Assembly (NCBI GenBank): GCA_963978905.1
Contig: OZ022260.1
Location: 40,360,259-40,424,258 of the forward strand
Reading direction: 5' to 3'
Length of the DNA stretch: 64,000 nucleotides
DNA from: Trichostrongylus colubriformis
Taxonomy: Eukaryota > Nematoda > Chromadorea > Rhabditida > Trichostrongylidae
Below, piece after piece: positions 24,843 to 35,868 of the stretch. The notes below the pieces were generated by a model. That model made no database searches and had not been told where the DNA came from. It saw only the letters and a list, made by a program, of their open reading frames with translations. The position numbers were made by a program, and so were the translations under genes. The stretch's first letter is position 1. The number at the start of each line of letters is the position of its first letter.

Positions 24843-25010
24843 CAGTGTTGATTATGACAAAACCAAATTGTATTCTTAATTAGCTATGCATATCTATAGG
24901 TGAGGATAGTTAACTCTTGTCCCATATTAAATCGTTTAAAATTCGTGGATCCAGATGAAGTGGGCTTAGTCCGACCCAAGGGAGACTGATGCGTTTCTAA
25001 ACTCCACGCC
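24834..25010 (+). repeat. 177-bp tandem duplication, unit 1
   Basis: The unit starts with TATCAAAATCAGTGTTGATT and is followed at once by a second copy of identical length, about 90% identical. Its first 9 bp are the last bases of retroposon D, so the duplication postdates that insertion. Confidence 0.92.
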
Positions 25011-25187
25011 TATCAAAATCAGTGTTGATTATGACAAAACCAAATTGTATTTATAATTAGCTATGCCAATCTATAGGTGAAGATAGTTAACCCTTGTCTC
25101 ATATTAAATCGATTAAAATTCGTGGATACTGATGAAGTGGGCTTACTCCGACCCAGGAGAGACCAATGCGTTTCTAATCTCAACGCT
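25011..25187 (+). repeat. 177-bp tandem duplication, unit 2
   Basis: This is the second unit. One frame (25077-25274) is open here but interrupted by TGA in unit 1. Most differences between the units in that frame change the amino acid, which argues against a selected protein. Confidence 0.92.
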
Positions 25188-25468
25188 AAGTGGTCACGAT
25201 CTCCTACAGCAGTACAGGAGAGACTGCAACATGAGGTAGGAGTGGCGAAGTCTATTTGCTTTGCTGCATACTAGCATTAGGAAAATAGCATTAAATAATT
25301 CACAGCCGTCGTGAGGCATTGCACTTTTCGCCAGGAGTTTTTTTTTCAAAGAATTCACAATTCCAATCAGCGATGTTCTCGCCAAAAATATTTCGCGAGC
25401 TTCGCGAATGTGAATAGGAGTAAAAGTACTAAAATGGCCAAAATTCCAAACCGAATCTCTATAGTTTG

Positions 25469-25905
25469 TTAAAGTACTCGTCCACGAAAAATGAGTTTTT
25501 CTGTTACCCATATGTTTATGCTGTATTTGCCTAATGTGAGCCACAGGCAAAGTTTCACGCGAAAAATGGGAATCCGGCTAAGATATAGCACCACAAATTC
25601 TCGTCCGGGTAGGCGGGGCGTCCGAGTAAAAACCCCTCCCTGTCGTTCGCCGCGGCTACGTGGGAACGGAGAGTGGGACTGTTTACGTAACTTTCTGTTC
25701 CTACAATGCTTCTTCGACCCCGGCGCACAACGGGATGGGCATTTGCCCGGAGGCCCCGCCCAACAGGACGAGACTTTGTGGTACTGTATCTTAGCCTGGT
25801 TCGCACTTTTTCGCGTGAAACTTTGCATGTGGCCCACATTTGGCAAATACAACATAGATATATGGATAAGAGAAAAACTTATTTTTCGTGGACAATTCTT
25901 TCAAG
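25469..25905. mobile_element. Palindromic MITE A, full-length copy
   Basis: Ends read GTCCACGAAAAATGAG (left) and the reverse complement of GTCCACGAAAAATAAG (right). The two arms of roughly 185-190 bp are reverse complements at about 80% by eye. They meet at a short centre GAGAGTGGGACTGTTTACGT. Frames of 94-140 codons on both strands here are mirror images of each other and are not genes. Confidence 0.88.
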
Positions 25906-26188
25906 TAAAATGAAAAGCTGCAACAACTACCGAATTTTTCGAGCGACTCCGATGGCAAGGCTGCTGGAAAGAGTAGTAAGAGGAATTGCTGAAACAGGAA
26001 TAATTTTTAAGGCAGTTCGAACAGTTCTGATAAGGACGGATGGCGCAAGGCTAAAGCTGCCGGTCGCAGAAGAAGCGTTCTCAGGATGGAATCCAGATCC
26101 AAGGTAGCAAACCTTCTCGGCTGCTATATTTCAGGCTATTCCATGAATACCAGGTGTTTTCTCAACGTTGCCTCAATAGTTCAATTTG

Positions 26189-26262
26189 TTAGCTGTTGAT
26201 TTTTGCCTCAGCCCACGATGCGAAGGTGGTTACTTGGGTGCTGAGTTATGGGCAGAAGTTTG
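26189..26262. mobile_element. Retroposon D fragment
   Basis: TTAGCTGTTGATTTTTGCCT, CAGCCCACGATGCGAAGG and GGTGCTGAGTTATGGGCAGA match the inverted body of D. The tRNA-like core is absent. Confidence 0.65.
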
Positions 26263-26349
26263 GATATACATAGCTTTGAATATACAAATATTTTGATGAT
26301 TAACAATAATCTACCGTTCCTTTTCTCTAAATTTTCTCATTTTTTGATT

Positions 26350-26460
26350 AAAGATAAGCATAATAAAAATATCAAATAAGTATAAAATGAGATTAAAAAT
26401 AAAATAAAATAAAAATAAATTGAAAAAATAAAATGAAATAAATATAAAATAATATGTTAA
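26350..26460 (+). repeat. AT-rich low-complexity tract (AATAAAAT-type)
   Basis: Irregular ATAAAATAAA-like units with almost no G or C. A weaker similar tract follows at 26660-26740. Confidence 0.85.
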
Positions 26461-26935
26461 CCGTATTTTCCAGCTTCCCTCTTCTTGCAACCTCGGCATT
26501 GTTAGTTGTGAGTAGCTTAATTAGTTTGTGCCTTTCGAGGTTGTGGTGGAACATTTATTAAAAGCCTAGTGTTTGGACTAAATAGTCGTCTTCGGAGGCC
26601 TGAACAGGGTGCAAGGTTTATATTTACGGTCTTCCATTTTTACTGTAGAATACATACAGAATAAGAAGTAAAATATATATAAATGAAGTGAGAAGATAAA
26701 ATAAAATAAAAATAGAATTAGTGTAAAATGAATTTGATAACTATGAAAATAACAGCTATTCTGATTATGAAAAAAAGCCGTTGATACAGTTGTATAGTCA
26801 AGATATAATCATATGAATGGCAACCCACGTAAATCGATTAACCAAGATCTGCAGCAGGAGAGATATTTTCTCACTTTAACAAGAAGATTTAAGATATAAT
26901 GGTTCAGCAAGTCATAGTTCAAGTCACAAAACAAC

Positions 26936-27214
26936 GTGCAGGAGGGTAGTGAAGAGAGCAGGTATAAAAAAGAAAAAGAAATTCGGAAAAAACGGAAGAA
27001 GAAGAGAAGGAAAAGCGGTTTAGCGAACAAAGGAGTGAAAAAGGTCCAGGAGCAGATCCGACTGGAAAGTGCAACGCGGTCGTATTCCAAAGATATTTGG
27101 AGGAACACGTGCGTAAAAAGTGCGTTACGCCACAGCGTAAAATTGTGCGAGCAACGTGGTGTGGAACAGACTGCTGGCACTGTGCCAGCAGTGTTTTCTT
27201 ACATAAAAACCTAG
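26936..27214 (+). other. Lys/Glu-rich open frame, doubtful
   Basis: This 92-codon frame begins with a run rich in Lys, Arg and Glu produced by AAG/GAA-rich DNA, and no domain follows. It is probably a low-complexity artefact, although an exon cannot be excluded. Confidence 0.15.
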
Positions 27215-27479
27215 CCGGAGAAATCTTCGCTTGTTACAACAACGCCGTTTAACAGGATCACTGGATCTGGAAAAAACTCGACGAAACAAGTGCACTTGTC
27301 GGGAACAATTGTAAAAAAAGCAAAATGACGAGTTATTCGACAGGTGATCTTAACGAAGGGATTCAAAAAGATAACAGTCATATGTCACGAACAAAATATG
27401 AATTGGACTTGTCAGACTGCTGAACAGCCTCGTTCCTCAGATATCCTCTACGTAACACTTATTACTCAGTTTAAAATGG

Positions 27480-27680
27480 TGGTGCAGTGGCTAAAGTGAA
27501 TATCACTCTCCGTGTGAAACCATATATAACATACATATGTTCAATCGACAAGCATGGCTGTGTTCCCAGGGCACTCTCAGGCGTCGAGGAAAATAGCCGC
27601 TCCAGTACGACCCCCCCCTAAGGGTATCAAATGCGACCCCCCTCCCTTTCACAGTAACTGTCGTCGGATTGTACATGAAA
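27480..27680 (-). mobile_element. Relative of the 17.5 kb foldback element
   Basis: Read on the minus strand it has GGGGGGGTCGTACTGGAGCG, CTATTTTCCTCGACGCCTGA and GAGTGCCCTGGGAACA, matching 17505-17555. The G run is 8 long here. The large inverted arms of the 17.5 kb copy are absent. Next to it, GGTGGTGCAGTGGCTAAAG (from 27478) resembles a pol III box A. Confidence 0.65.
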
Positions 27681-29767
27681 AGCATAAAAGCTTTGATCCT
27701 GAAAATATCGAAATTGAAAATGAGATCCTATAAATATCGAGTATCTAAACCCGTTTGAAAGTCAATTTCCACGGAGATCGAGTTGAAATCTGGTCTGGAA
27801 GCCGTTTTATTGTAGTTTTATAGCGGGTTTTCGATTGGCACAAGATGTTCAACTGCTAAAGTTACTGAAGCATTATTGATTGCCTCGAACAATAACTGAT
27901 TTGTGATATCTTTCTGAAACAATAGAAAGATCTTACACGGAGGAAATACAAAAAGTTTTTGAAACAGTGCTGAGTACTGCCCGACAACTGTCACAAAATA
28001 TCGTTCAATTTTTTAATCTCATCCTCTTTCGTCGACAATTTATGACGGCTGATCGGAGCTAAATTCCGTTCTACATTTGTTGCTTCCAGGCCAGACAAAA
28101 TAAAGTTTTAGTTCGAGTGCGACAGTTTTTTGAAACAAGGAATGTCCCCCGAAACATCGAACGTTATGAAAATGCATCTTTTTTGCTCTTATAGCACAAC
28201 CTTTCATGAATTCAAGAGCGAATTCAATGTCAGTATTGATGAATCAGTTTGATTTCTCAATATCAACTTAAATTCTGAAATTCAATATTGTTCTAGTGCA
28301 AATTCAACACTTTTGAAAGTAATATTAGACGTATAAACGATAGGAAGGGATGGTGCAGCGACAAGCGGTGTCGCACATTTACGTGGCTCAAATCAATCAT
28401 GGATTCATCGAGGTATCCTTGGAACCGCAACGTTGGAGTTATTGGATTTGGAACTCGAATTTTTTAAACAGTTCCTTCAGCAGGAAGATGAAACAACAAT
28501 TGAAATAAATAAAAAAGGATCTCAACAAAGATCCCCTTACGAAAAGCCTGATCGGCGATCGTCACGCAACAGGTGAAATGTGCCATGCACAGGATCTCGA
28601 TCTGGAGTCGTGCGAGATTCCCACGGTAACATGCATTACTATATCAAGTCCTATATTTAAAAAAACAACATATATTTAATCTAATACTTTAGTTTTCTTT
28701 ACATGCAGGCTACTAAACCAACTACCACGCACCTGTGATATAAAATTGAGCAAAAAAGAATCAGTACAGAAATTGAAAGATTGTTGCAAAAGCTCTACTA
28801 AATTACAGAGCATTTAACAGCACAAGATACCAAAAACATCAGCAAAAATAAAAAATTCAAAAAATAAGGTAGTTGCTCTCACTTTCTGAGTATTTTTTGA
28901 AGCCAAATAATTCGCGTTTCCCTGTGTTTCAGCTGCCGCTACTATACTCGACCTTTCGAGAGCTTCATTTGACTGCAAAATTACTGACTAATTACCGATG
29001 GAGAGACCCTTAGGTGTCCTTTTCAAGAGCCAAGTGCAGAAGAAAAACGTTAACGAGAACTGGAAGAAAGTGAAAAACGCTCACGAGTGTTGGCAACTTT
29101 TCTTGGCAGCTGCCGTTGTTAGCCGTCCCGCTCATTTTCGCGCATCTTTACAACCAATGTTGATCGTCGAAAGTCGATAATGAATCGTAAACGGTCCAGA
29201 CACGAAGGTCATGCTCAGCATGATGACCTTCATTGACGCCGGTACAAGCTGTCAAACGTTATTGTGGACAGACGACCAGAAGCCAACCGTTTTCCGCCGC
29301 CATTGAGAAAGTTTCCAAGGTGGGTTTCCCGAGTGAAAACGCATTAGTTTAATTGGATCAGCGATGTTAATGATACGGGAAAACATCGCTATTGTTCATT
29401 GCAGAGAAAAGACCTTGCTGCAGAAACTCATTCAAAGACGTTTTGCTACAATTCTGAGTTTTGGCGAGGGTTTTGCCTCCACTGAGAAACGATATTCTAG
29501 CGATTTTTAAGAATTCAGGAAATTGTACTGCTGGTACACCAAAAAAATCCTTAAAACAGCTCACCAGGATTATTCCCAGAGTAACCTGAGAACAATTTAA
29601 TGTGCACGCGATCTATATGGACGAAAAACAAGGAAAAAAATGAACCCAAAACTTCAGGTTTTTTTTTCTAAATAAATGAGGTGTGGCTGTAATAGGTTTG
29701 GTGCAGTCAACCCATGGGTCTACTAGACTAAGCAAATGAATGGGATTTGGTAGGTGAAGCTGAAGCT
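27681..29767. other. Unassigned stretch, no gene recognised
   Basis: A 60-codon frame at 28998-29180 (+) lies downstream of an acceptor-like TTTCAG (28930). This could mark an exon, but no domain or downstream donor supports it. The part 28.0-28.9 kb is AT-rich and nearly free of open frames. Confidence 0.4.
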
Positions 29768-30198
29768 TAGAGGAATCATCCACAGAGAAATGAGTTTCTT
29801 GTTACCCATATATTTATGTTGTATTTGCCCAATAAGGACCGCATCCGAAGTTTCACGCAAAAAAGTCAGAATTCGGCTGAGATACAGCTCCCCAAAATCT
29901 CGACCGGGTGGGCGGGGCCTCCGAGTAAAAGCTCCGTCCCGTCGTCCGCCGCGGTTGGGAACGGAGAGTGTGACTGCTTACGTAACTTTCTGTTCCTACA
30001 TTGCAACACCAACCGCGGCGGACGACGGGGCGAGCACTTGCTCTTAGGCCCCGCCCACCCGGTCGAGATTTTGGGGAGCTGTGTCTCAGCCGAGTTCTGA
30101 CTTTTTTGCGTGAAACTTTGAATGCGGCCCTTATTAGGCGAATACAACATAAATATATGGGTAAAAAAGCACTCATTTCTCCGTGGACGATTCCTTTA
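29768..30198. mobile_element. Palindromic MITE A, best-preserved copy
   Basis: This is a near-perfect 431-bp palindrome. Left arm landmarks in order are GGAATCATCCACAGAGAAAT, CCCATATATTTATGTTG, CCAATAAGGACCGCATCCGA, AGTTTCACGCAAAAAAGTCA, GGGTGGGCGGGGCCTC and CGTCCGCCGCGGTTGG. All recur as reverse complements in the right arm. The centre is GAGAGTGTGACTGCTTACGT and about 35 more bases. It encodes no transposase. Frames here (29754-30335, both strands, up to 160 codons) are mirror readings of the arms. Confidence 0.93.
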
Positions 30199-33100
30199 CC
30201 ATCAAGCCCTCCACCGCACCATCTCTGAGGAAAACCAAAGTCGTCTTGTAAGCCTTGGTCAATCAGTTGAAGAAATATGAAAATATCAGAATAGGAGCGA
30301 TGATTAGGGATATTCGGCAAGTATGCCCATGTCACTAACTAAAAAATGTTCAAAGGGAAAGTTGAGAAAACGAAAACAAGCAAGCGTACAGATTTCTATC
30401 CACGTGGAAAGGAATTCACACCTTGGAATGTTTTTGAAAACAGTCACGTAGCTATTCCATCAACGACTTCCTGTCACAAAATAGTCGCTTTCAATGGAAT
30501 GTTGAGAATCAGAAAAATTCATTTGATGACACCTAGGTTAGAGGGGCAATAGTAGCTCTTAGTTCGCGAGATCGGATCCTTTCAGAGCAATTGGTCTATT
30601 ATATGAATGCTACCCTTTTTCTAGACATGTCTGGATGGAGAATATTAGCCTCGTAATCGGTGTAAAGTTAAAAATTTTTCAAATTTTTCATGTAACCTAT
30701 TCAGCAAGTAGATGTATATACGGCACCACAGCGGCTCAGATCCTAAGACGCTGTGAAGTCCGAATTGCGCAGCTTAGAGGCTATCGACTCCGAGCTCTCG
30801 AGTTCTCATTCCGAAACCTGATTGAAAAAAATCCCATAGTAAACAGGTATTGACCATCCTGATAATTATTGCCAAGAAACATTAGCAAACGAGGACGACT
30901 GGCTGATAGCAGCCAAGGATAAAGAACAGTGCCGGTGAGCCTCTACAAAGTGCACCTTCATTCGCAACTGTACAGCTTGACCCATACAGCCTTTTAATGC
31001 CCATCCAACACTTGAACTTACTTAAGGAAACCGTAAAAACGGTGGATTCAGAATAAAAATCCAGGTTAAGTGACGCCAGGACAAGTACCCTACAGACTCC
31101 CAAAAGTTGCAGTCAGTGTGGGCTGCGTTTCACAGCAACTTGACAGTTCATTTACGAATGACTAATGAGGGTGGGGAGTTAGTCGGACCGTCAACGGCTC
31201 CATTCATCTTCATCATTACTGGGACTGGGGAACCCGTTTCACTGGGATGGTCTGCGTACGATGTTGCCATTTTGCGCCCACAGTCAACCACCACGACTCG
31301 ACTCCTTTACGTCTGCCTGTCGCCACCCCCGTCCTTGATACTGCCCCCGTACGGTTGGCAGAGATTGATGACGATAGGTGATGGTTGGGTGCGTACGAGA
31401 TGGACAGTAGCTCAGCACGCGTTCAACAGGTGGGGAAGATTTATCGCCGGTGAAATTCGCTGTGAAACACCCCCTTCTAGGACAGTTTGGGGAAGGACAG
31501 GTGCGAGTAGCCGTGCCGCACAAAAGTACGCTAATGCGGCACGGTTGTTTGCGATTGGTGGGCTAATTAACGTGTGACTTTCGTTTTCGCATACCACAAC
31601 AACTTATAGGGAAAAAGAAGAAAACATAAACAACATCCAATAAAGAAACTAGCAACAGAGCATATGAACTTATAGAAAAATCAATGTTTATACCACGGTC
31701 TTGAAGACAGCATTAGGGATAATGTGGTTACTGGGAAATCCCTGAAAGAAGTCATTTACATGGAAACTGCAGGGTAAGAAGGCTATCTGTGGCAAATCCC
31801 GGCGAACAAGCGCGCCTCCGAGCCGTAGAAAGGGCGCAATGGATAAGAGCTGCCGCCTTTCGATAGTCGACCCCGCCCCTCAGTGACGTGATCCGTGGTC
31901 GGCTATGATGAGGGCGGCCAAGGATATGCGGTGAGATAGAAGGTATTCCGGGGCGCTTTATCAGCTTTTGCTCGAAGCTCACTCCAGAAAATAGATGCTG
32001 TCGTATTTCCAAACATTCCCTTGTGTTTACTAGGCAGCATGCCAATGGAAAATTCATTAGAAATATCCGCCTTTTGACGGAAAGGTCGTCCGCGTTGAGG
32101 ATCAACGAGAGAAAGGGATCCTATTTCTCAGGTTTTTGGCCATCTCTATCCGTTTTTTCTTCACTCTCTTGTTACTCTCGACTTTCCCATTCACTACTTC
32201 TTTTACCCTTCGTCCGAATTTCCCCTATTGCTGCCTTTGAATGATGGAATGAAAGCGGGCGCCACTGTCATATACAATACGCGTGGATCGAATCTTACTC
32301 CAATCATCATGTGAGGCTGAAACTGGGTTATATAGGTAGTCCAGCTTTCTTTGGAAGAAACGACAGCGTCACATGGCCATTTGAGTACTCTGACAGATCC
32401 TGTAAGAGGTGCAGTACCCATTCAAAAGCCTGCCGATTCCAAACGAATGACCAACGCATAGCGCAAACTGAGTTCAAAGCAAGAACCGGAATCATGCCGT
32501 GATCAACATAGACTTTCATGTATGAATTCACAAATTCAGATTAAGAATTCAGCTGTAAGCCCTACGCAAGCTCATATCATATTCCCGCACTTGACGACTA
32601 AATAGCTCTAAGAAGCTGAATGAACGATACTGACATGAAGTCACTCAACTGGAATCTTAGGCAAGAAGAGGGAATCTTGTTAGTCCTTCTGTCAAAAGCA
32701 ACACACATATGTACAAACAAGTATTGCAAGAAATACATATCGATAGCAGTCTTTGCAATGCAAAGTATACACATCGATTGCTATCACTGTGTAGGAAAAA
32801 AGTCGAAATTAATAGAGACTAAGTTATGGCAATGTCAGCGATTTGAGTCATCCCACTCCTACGTTAATTATTACTTTAGCCCTTTTCATATCGGCAGTGG
32901 CTGAAATAAAATAATTGCTTGAAAATTTGCGAGGAGGTAAACCAATAGATAGATGAACAAACGAAAAAGAAATAAATAAGAGAGTAAGAAAGTAGTTGTA
33001 TCGGGTTAGGCTACTCTGAGGCGGTCTACTACTAGCTACAACTCGTTGTTTTTTGAATTCGGCCGTCATTTTGAATGCTACGAATTTCATGAATAAATAA

Positions 33101-35637
33101 TGCAAAGGATACGTATCGATTGTTGTTCACATTAAACCGGTGATATAAGCTCGGCAAAAACATGTTTTGCTTTTTCAGAATCAGCAATGGACCACATTAC
33201 GGCTTAAATCCAGTCTTCACTACTTAAAAGATATACCTGGCAAATTTCCTTCATTTATTTCCTCGGTAACAACAGACATTTCTGTAGTAACGTGAAGAAA
33301 TCTGGGAGAGCGGAAGAAGTCTATGAAATAAAAGTGGGTGGCACAGTTCTGGATATTTATCGATTTTTTTCGGAAGGCGCCGCATATTTCCTTTCGGTTG
33401 GAAATAGCCGACTGTGACGTTTTCGGATCTCGATCTTCAACGCTTCCAAACGGATTCAAGGACAGTGATAGGCGTAATGTGGGTAATGAGAACTCCTGCA
33501 CAGGGTCGTGCCAATGAAATCTTGGAGTATAAAAAGACTATATGTGGCGAAATTCCGGATGAGAAAGAGTGCCCCGGGTTTAGGAGCTGTCTCCTTTAAA
33601 AGCTGCCTCTTATTTCATCCCAGCCCACCCCTTTCTGCTGCTCGACCCGCCCTTTTGAAAATAAACGGCGGGAAGGGATCTCAAACGCTAGAGATGAGGC
33701 GGCTGGCAATAAATTCACTACAGCTCCATCCTTTCGTCGCAGCTACACCCTCTTCACCCCGGCCTTCGTAGCTTCACTATCATAGCTCCCACTCTGCATA
33801 AACGATTGTAACTGAAGCAATAGTTAATGGAGACGGATTCTTTCTATATCTCAATTGACGTAGAATATTCCAAGATAAAAGCCTGAAAAAAAACAGAAGT
33901 CAAAATAAGGAATTGTTCAGCTCCTTGACAGAAACCTTCAGGTGTCAACTTATATTCTATCGAAAATCGTCGATTTATGACCAAATCGCACGAAGACCCA
34001 GTTTCAGAAATTTATGGCACCGCTATTCGCTTCCTACAGTGGGAGGCTATTGAGGGCACAAAGTTTTAACTTACTGAATAATCTAAAGAACTGGTTTTCA
34101 GTGAGGATCGTTTTCGACAAAACACATGTTGAAATTGAATTTTTCTTTTTGGGAAACAGTTTCAGGTTTGAAAATTGTCTCTGATTTTTCTCATGGATTA
34201 TGGGAATGGTCAAGTGTTTCCGTGGGATAATGACGAATCGAACCAACTCTAGAAGCTTTACGATTTTTCGATAATAAATATTAAAATATAGTAGTAATAA
34301 GCACCAAATATTAAATAAATATCAAAAATTATATTAAATTAATAATATTAAATAATTAATAAATAATAAAATGCCAAGAACCGAGGTCAGAGAGAGTCAT
34401 TCTGGGAAGGAAGGATGTGACAGTCGGCTGGACAACTCCGATGCCTATATGTGCCGCTTGTGCTTACTTAGCTAGTAATTGTGTAGAGCCTTTTCCGAGC
34501 ATACAGCAAATAAAAACCTGTTCACCACGTAGAAACGGCTCTTCAAGAGGAAGCTCCAATATTTATTGGCACACCCTCAACGTTACCAGTCTGCCGTTTA
34601 TGCCGTTTGTTCCCTTCTAATCAAAAGCCCTCTCATTCCTCTGCTATCAATGTTAAATAATAGGGGGAACATGACTAATGGCCGATCTTTCGGAAATCCT
34701 GAGTCTCGATGTTCTAGGAATGCACTTAGGATTGTAAGTGACTGTCAAATGGGCCAGGGCATGCAAACAAGCTCCGAAGGGAAGGTTTACCTTCAAGAGA
34801 GGAAGTACTGACTTTCTTACTTAAACCCATTCCAGGAAACGAGATCAACTTCGACAACCCATCCAAGGAGAGACGTTCAGAAAAAAACGTTCAATTAAGG
34901 AATGCCGTGAATGAGGTCGTTTACCGCCTAAGTCGTTAACGATACTCATAAGGCTAAGGAGTGACGAGGTGCTCAAACGCTCTGTCGGGGACGGTACCTG
35001 GCAATGGGGTAAAATGGCAGGAATTAAAGAAAACATTAAAGTCCGACAGTGACTGCCTTGATACTTTGGAAAGGGAAGGAAAAGGAGAATTAAAAAGAAA
35101 AACAAATAAATAGGCAGAAGGGTAAAACACTCATGATTGTATCATTTTGGGCGGAGAAAAGAGACGCTATGGAAAAGAACAAGAATATCAGAGCCTAAAT
35201 TCAAAGATTCATGGAGCCGTGGCAAGTTCAGGATGACTAGTAATGGATAGCTTTAGAGAGGTCAAAACACACGCACCGTTCAGGGGTTGCGATATGCTGC
35301 ACGCTGCACATTGGTAGGGAACGGACTCGCTCAGGGTCTCTCATTGTCGTCCAAAAGTGTCGTACGCGGCAAGCGGCAAATTAGTGCGGAACGGCACTTC
35401 AATTTAGCGCTACGCACCCGTTTTTTTAAAGGCATTCACTGGCTCTTGCGTCCTTCAAATTTTCTCAATACGGAACTCAAGTCTCTAGGCGAGGAAGTAT
35501 CAGGGCTGTTCTATTGTAAAACAGAACAGTTCGAAAAATGACCATGTCTTTCATCGAAAACAGGACCTTTCTCTCTGCCGAACACTTGTTTGACTTTGGT
35601 TTCTGGCTCATAATGGGTAACAAGCTAGCCTTAACAT
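30199..35637. other. Unassigned stretch, no gene recognised
   Basis: The longest frame is 31107-31577 (+, 156 codons), in a more G+C-rich patch with overlapping open frames on the minus strand; no domain was recognised. A short reading near 30889-30935 looks faintly like the end of a LINE reverse transcriptase, but I do not call it. An almost pure A/T tract lies at 34262-34371. No RNA gene was seen. Confidence 0.4.
34262..34371 (+). repeat. AT-rich low-complexity tract
   Basis: Irregular ATTAAATAAT-type sequence with very few G or C. Confidence 0.85.
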
Positions 35638-35868
35638 TATCCGCATGCTGTTTTGGCAAACGAGGTTTTTAGGTGTATCAATTTTTTAACGGTCTGACGT
35701 TTCGACCCTTTCTTCAGAAGCTTGAAAAGTGGCTTGAGTTTGCTGACCCTTGACGCTGATCAGGCGCAAAGAGCCCTTTTTAAGCCTCTGAAGACAACGA
35801 AAGGGTCGAAACGTCAGACCGTTGATAAAATTGATCCACCTAAAAACCTTGTTCGGCAAAGCAGCACA
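35638..35868. repeat. Inverted repeat with GACGTTTCGACCC motif, possible Penelope-like remnant
   Basis: The left arm (about 35638-35722) and right arm (about 35782-35868) are inverted copies sharing GGTTTTTAGGTG, GGTCTGACGTTTCGACCC and TTTCTTCAGAAGCTT-like sequence, with a 59-bp spacer. On the reverse strand the core reads CTGAAGA, seven bases, then GAAACGTC. This resembles the two conserved boxes of hammerhead ribozymes that mark Penelope-like retroelements. A proper stem II is missing and no reverse transcriptase or GIY-YIG frame is nearby. The inverted repeat is certain; the family is a guess. Confidence 0.7.

Noticed and set aside
26936..27214. Lys-rich open frame as a nuclear basic protein
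   Set aside because: The basic run comes from AAG/GAA low-complexity DNA and the remainder has no domain.
29853..30335. 160-codon minus frame and several others around 29.75-30.3 kb
   Set aside because: They are mirror readings of a palindromic MITE; the same peptides appear from both arms.
30885..30940. Possible C-terminal end of a LINE reverse transcriptase (EDDWLIAAKDKEQCR)
   Set aside because: The reading is very short and has no upstream reverse-transcriptase motif; the likeness could be chance. BLASTX of 29.9-31.1 kb would decide.
31107..31577. 156-codon open frame, plus strand
   Set aside because: It lies in a G+C-rich patch with overlapping open frames on the other strand and has no recognisable motif or codon pattern to favour it.
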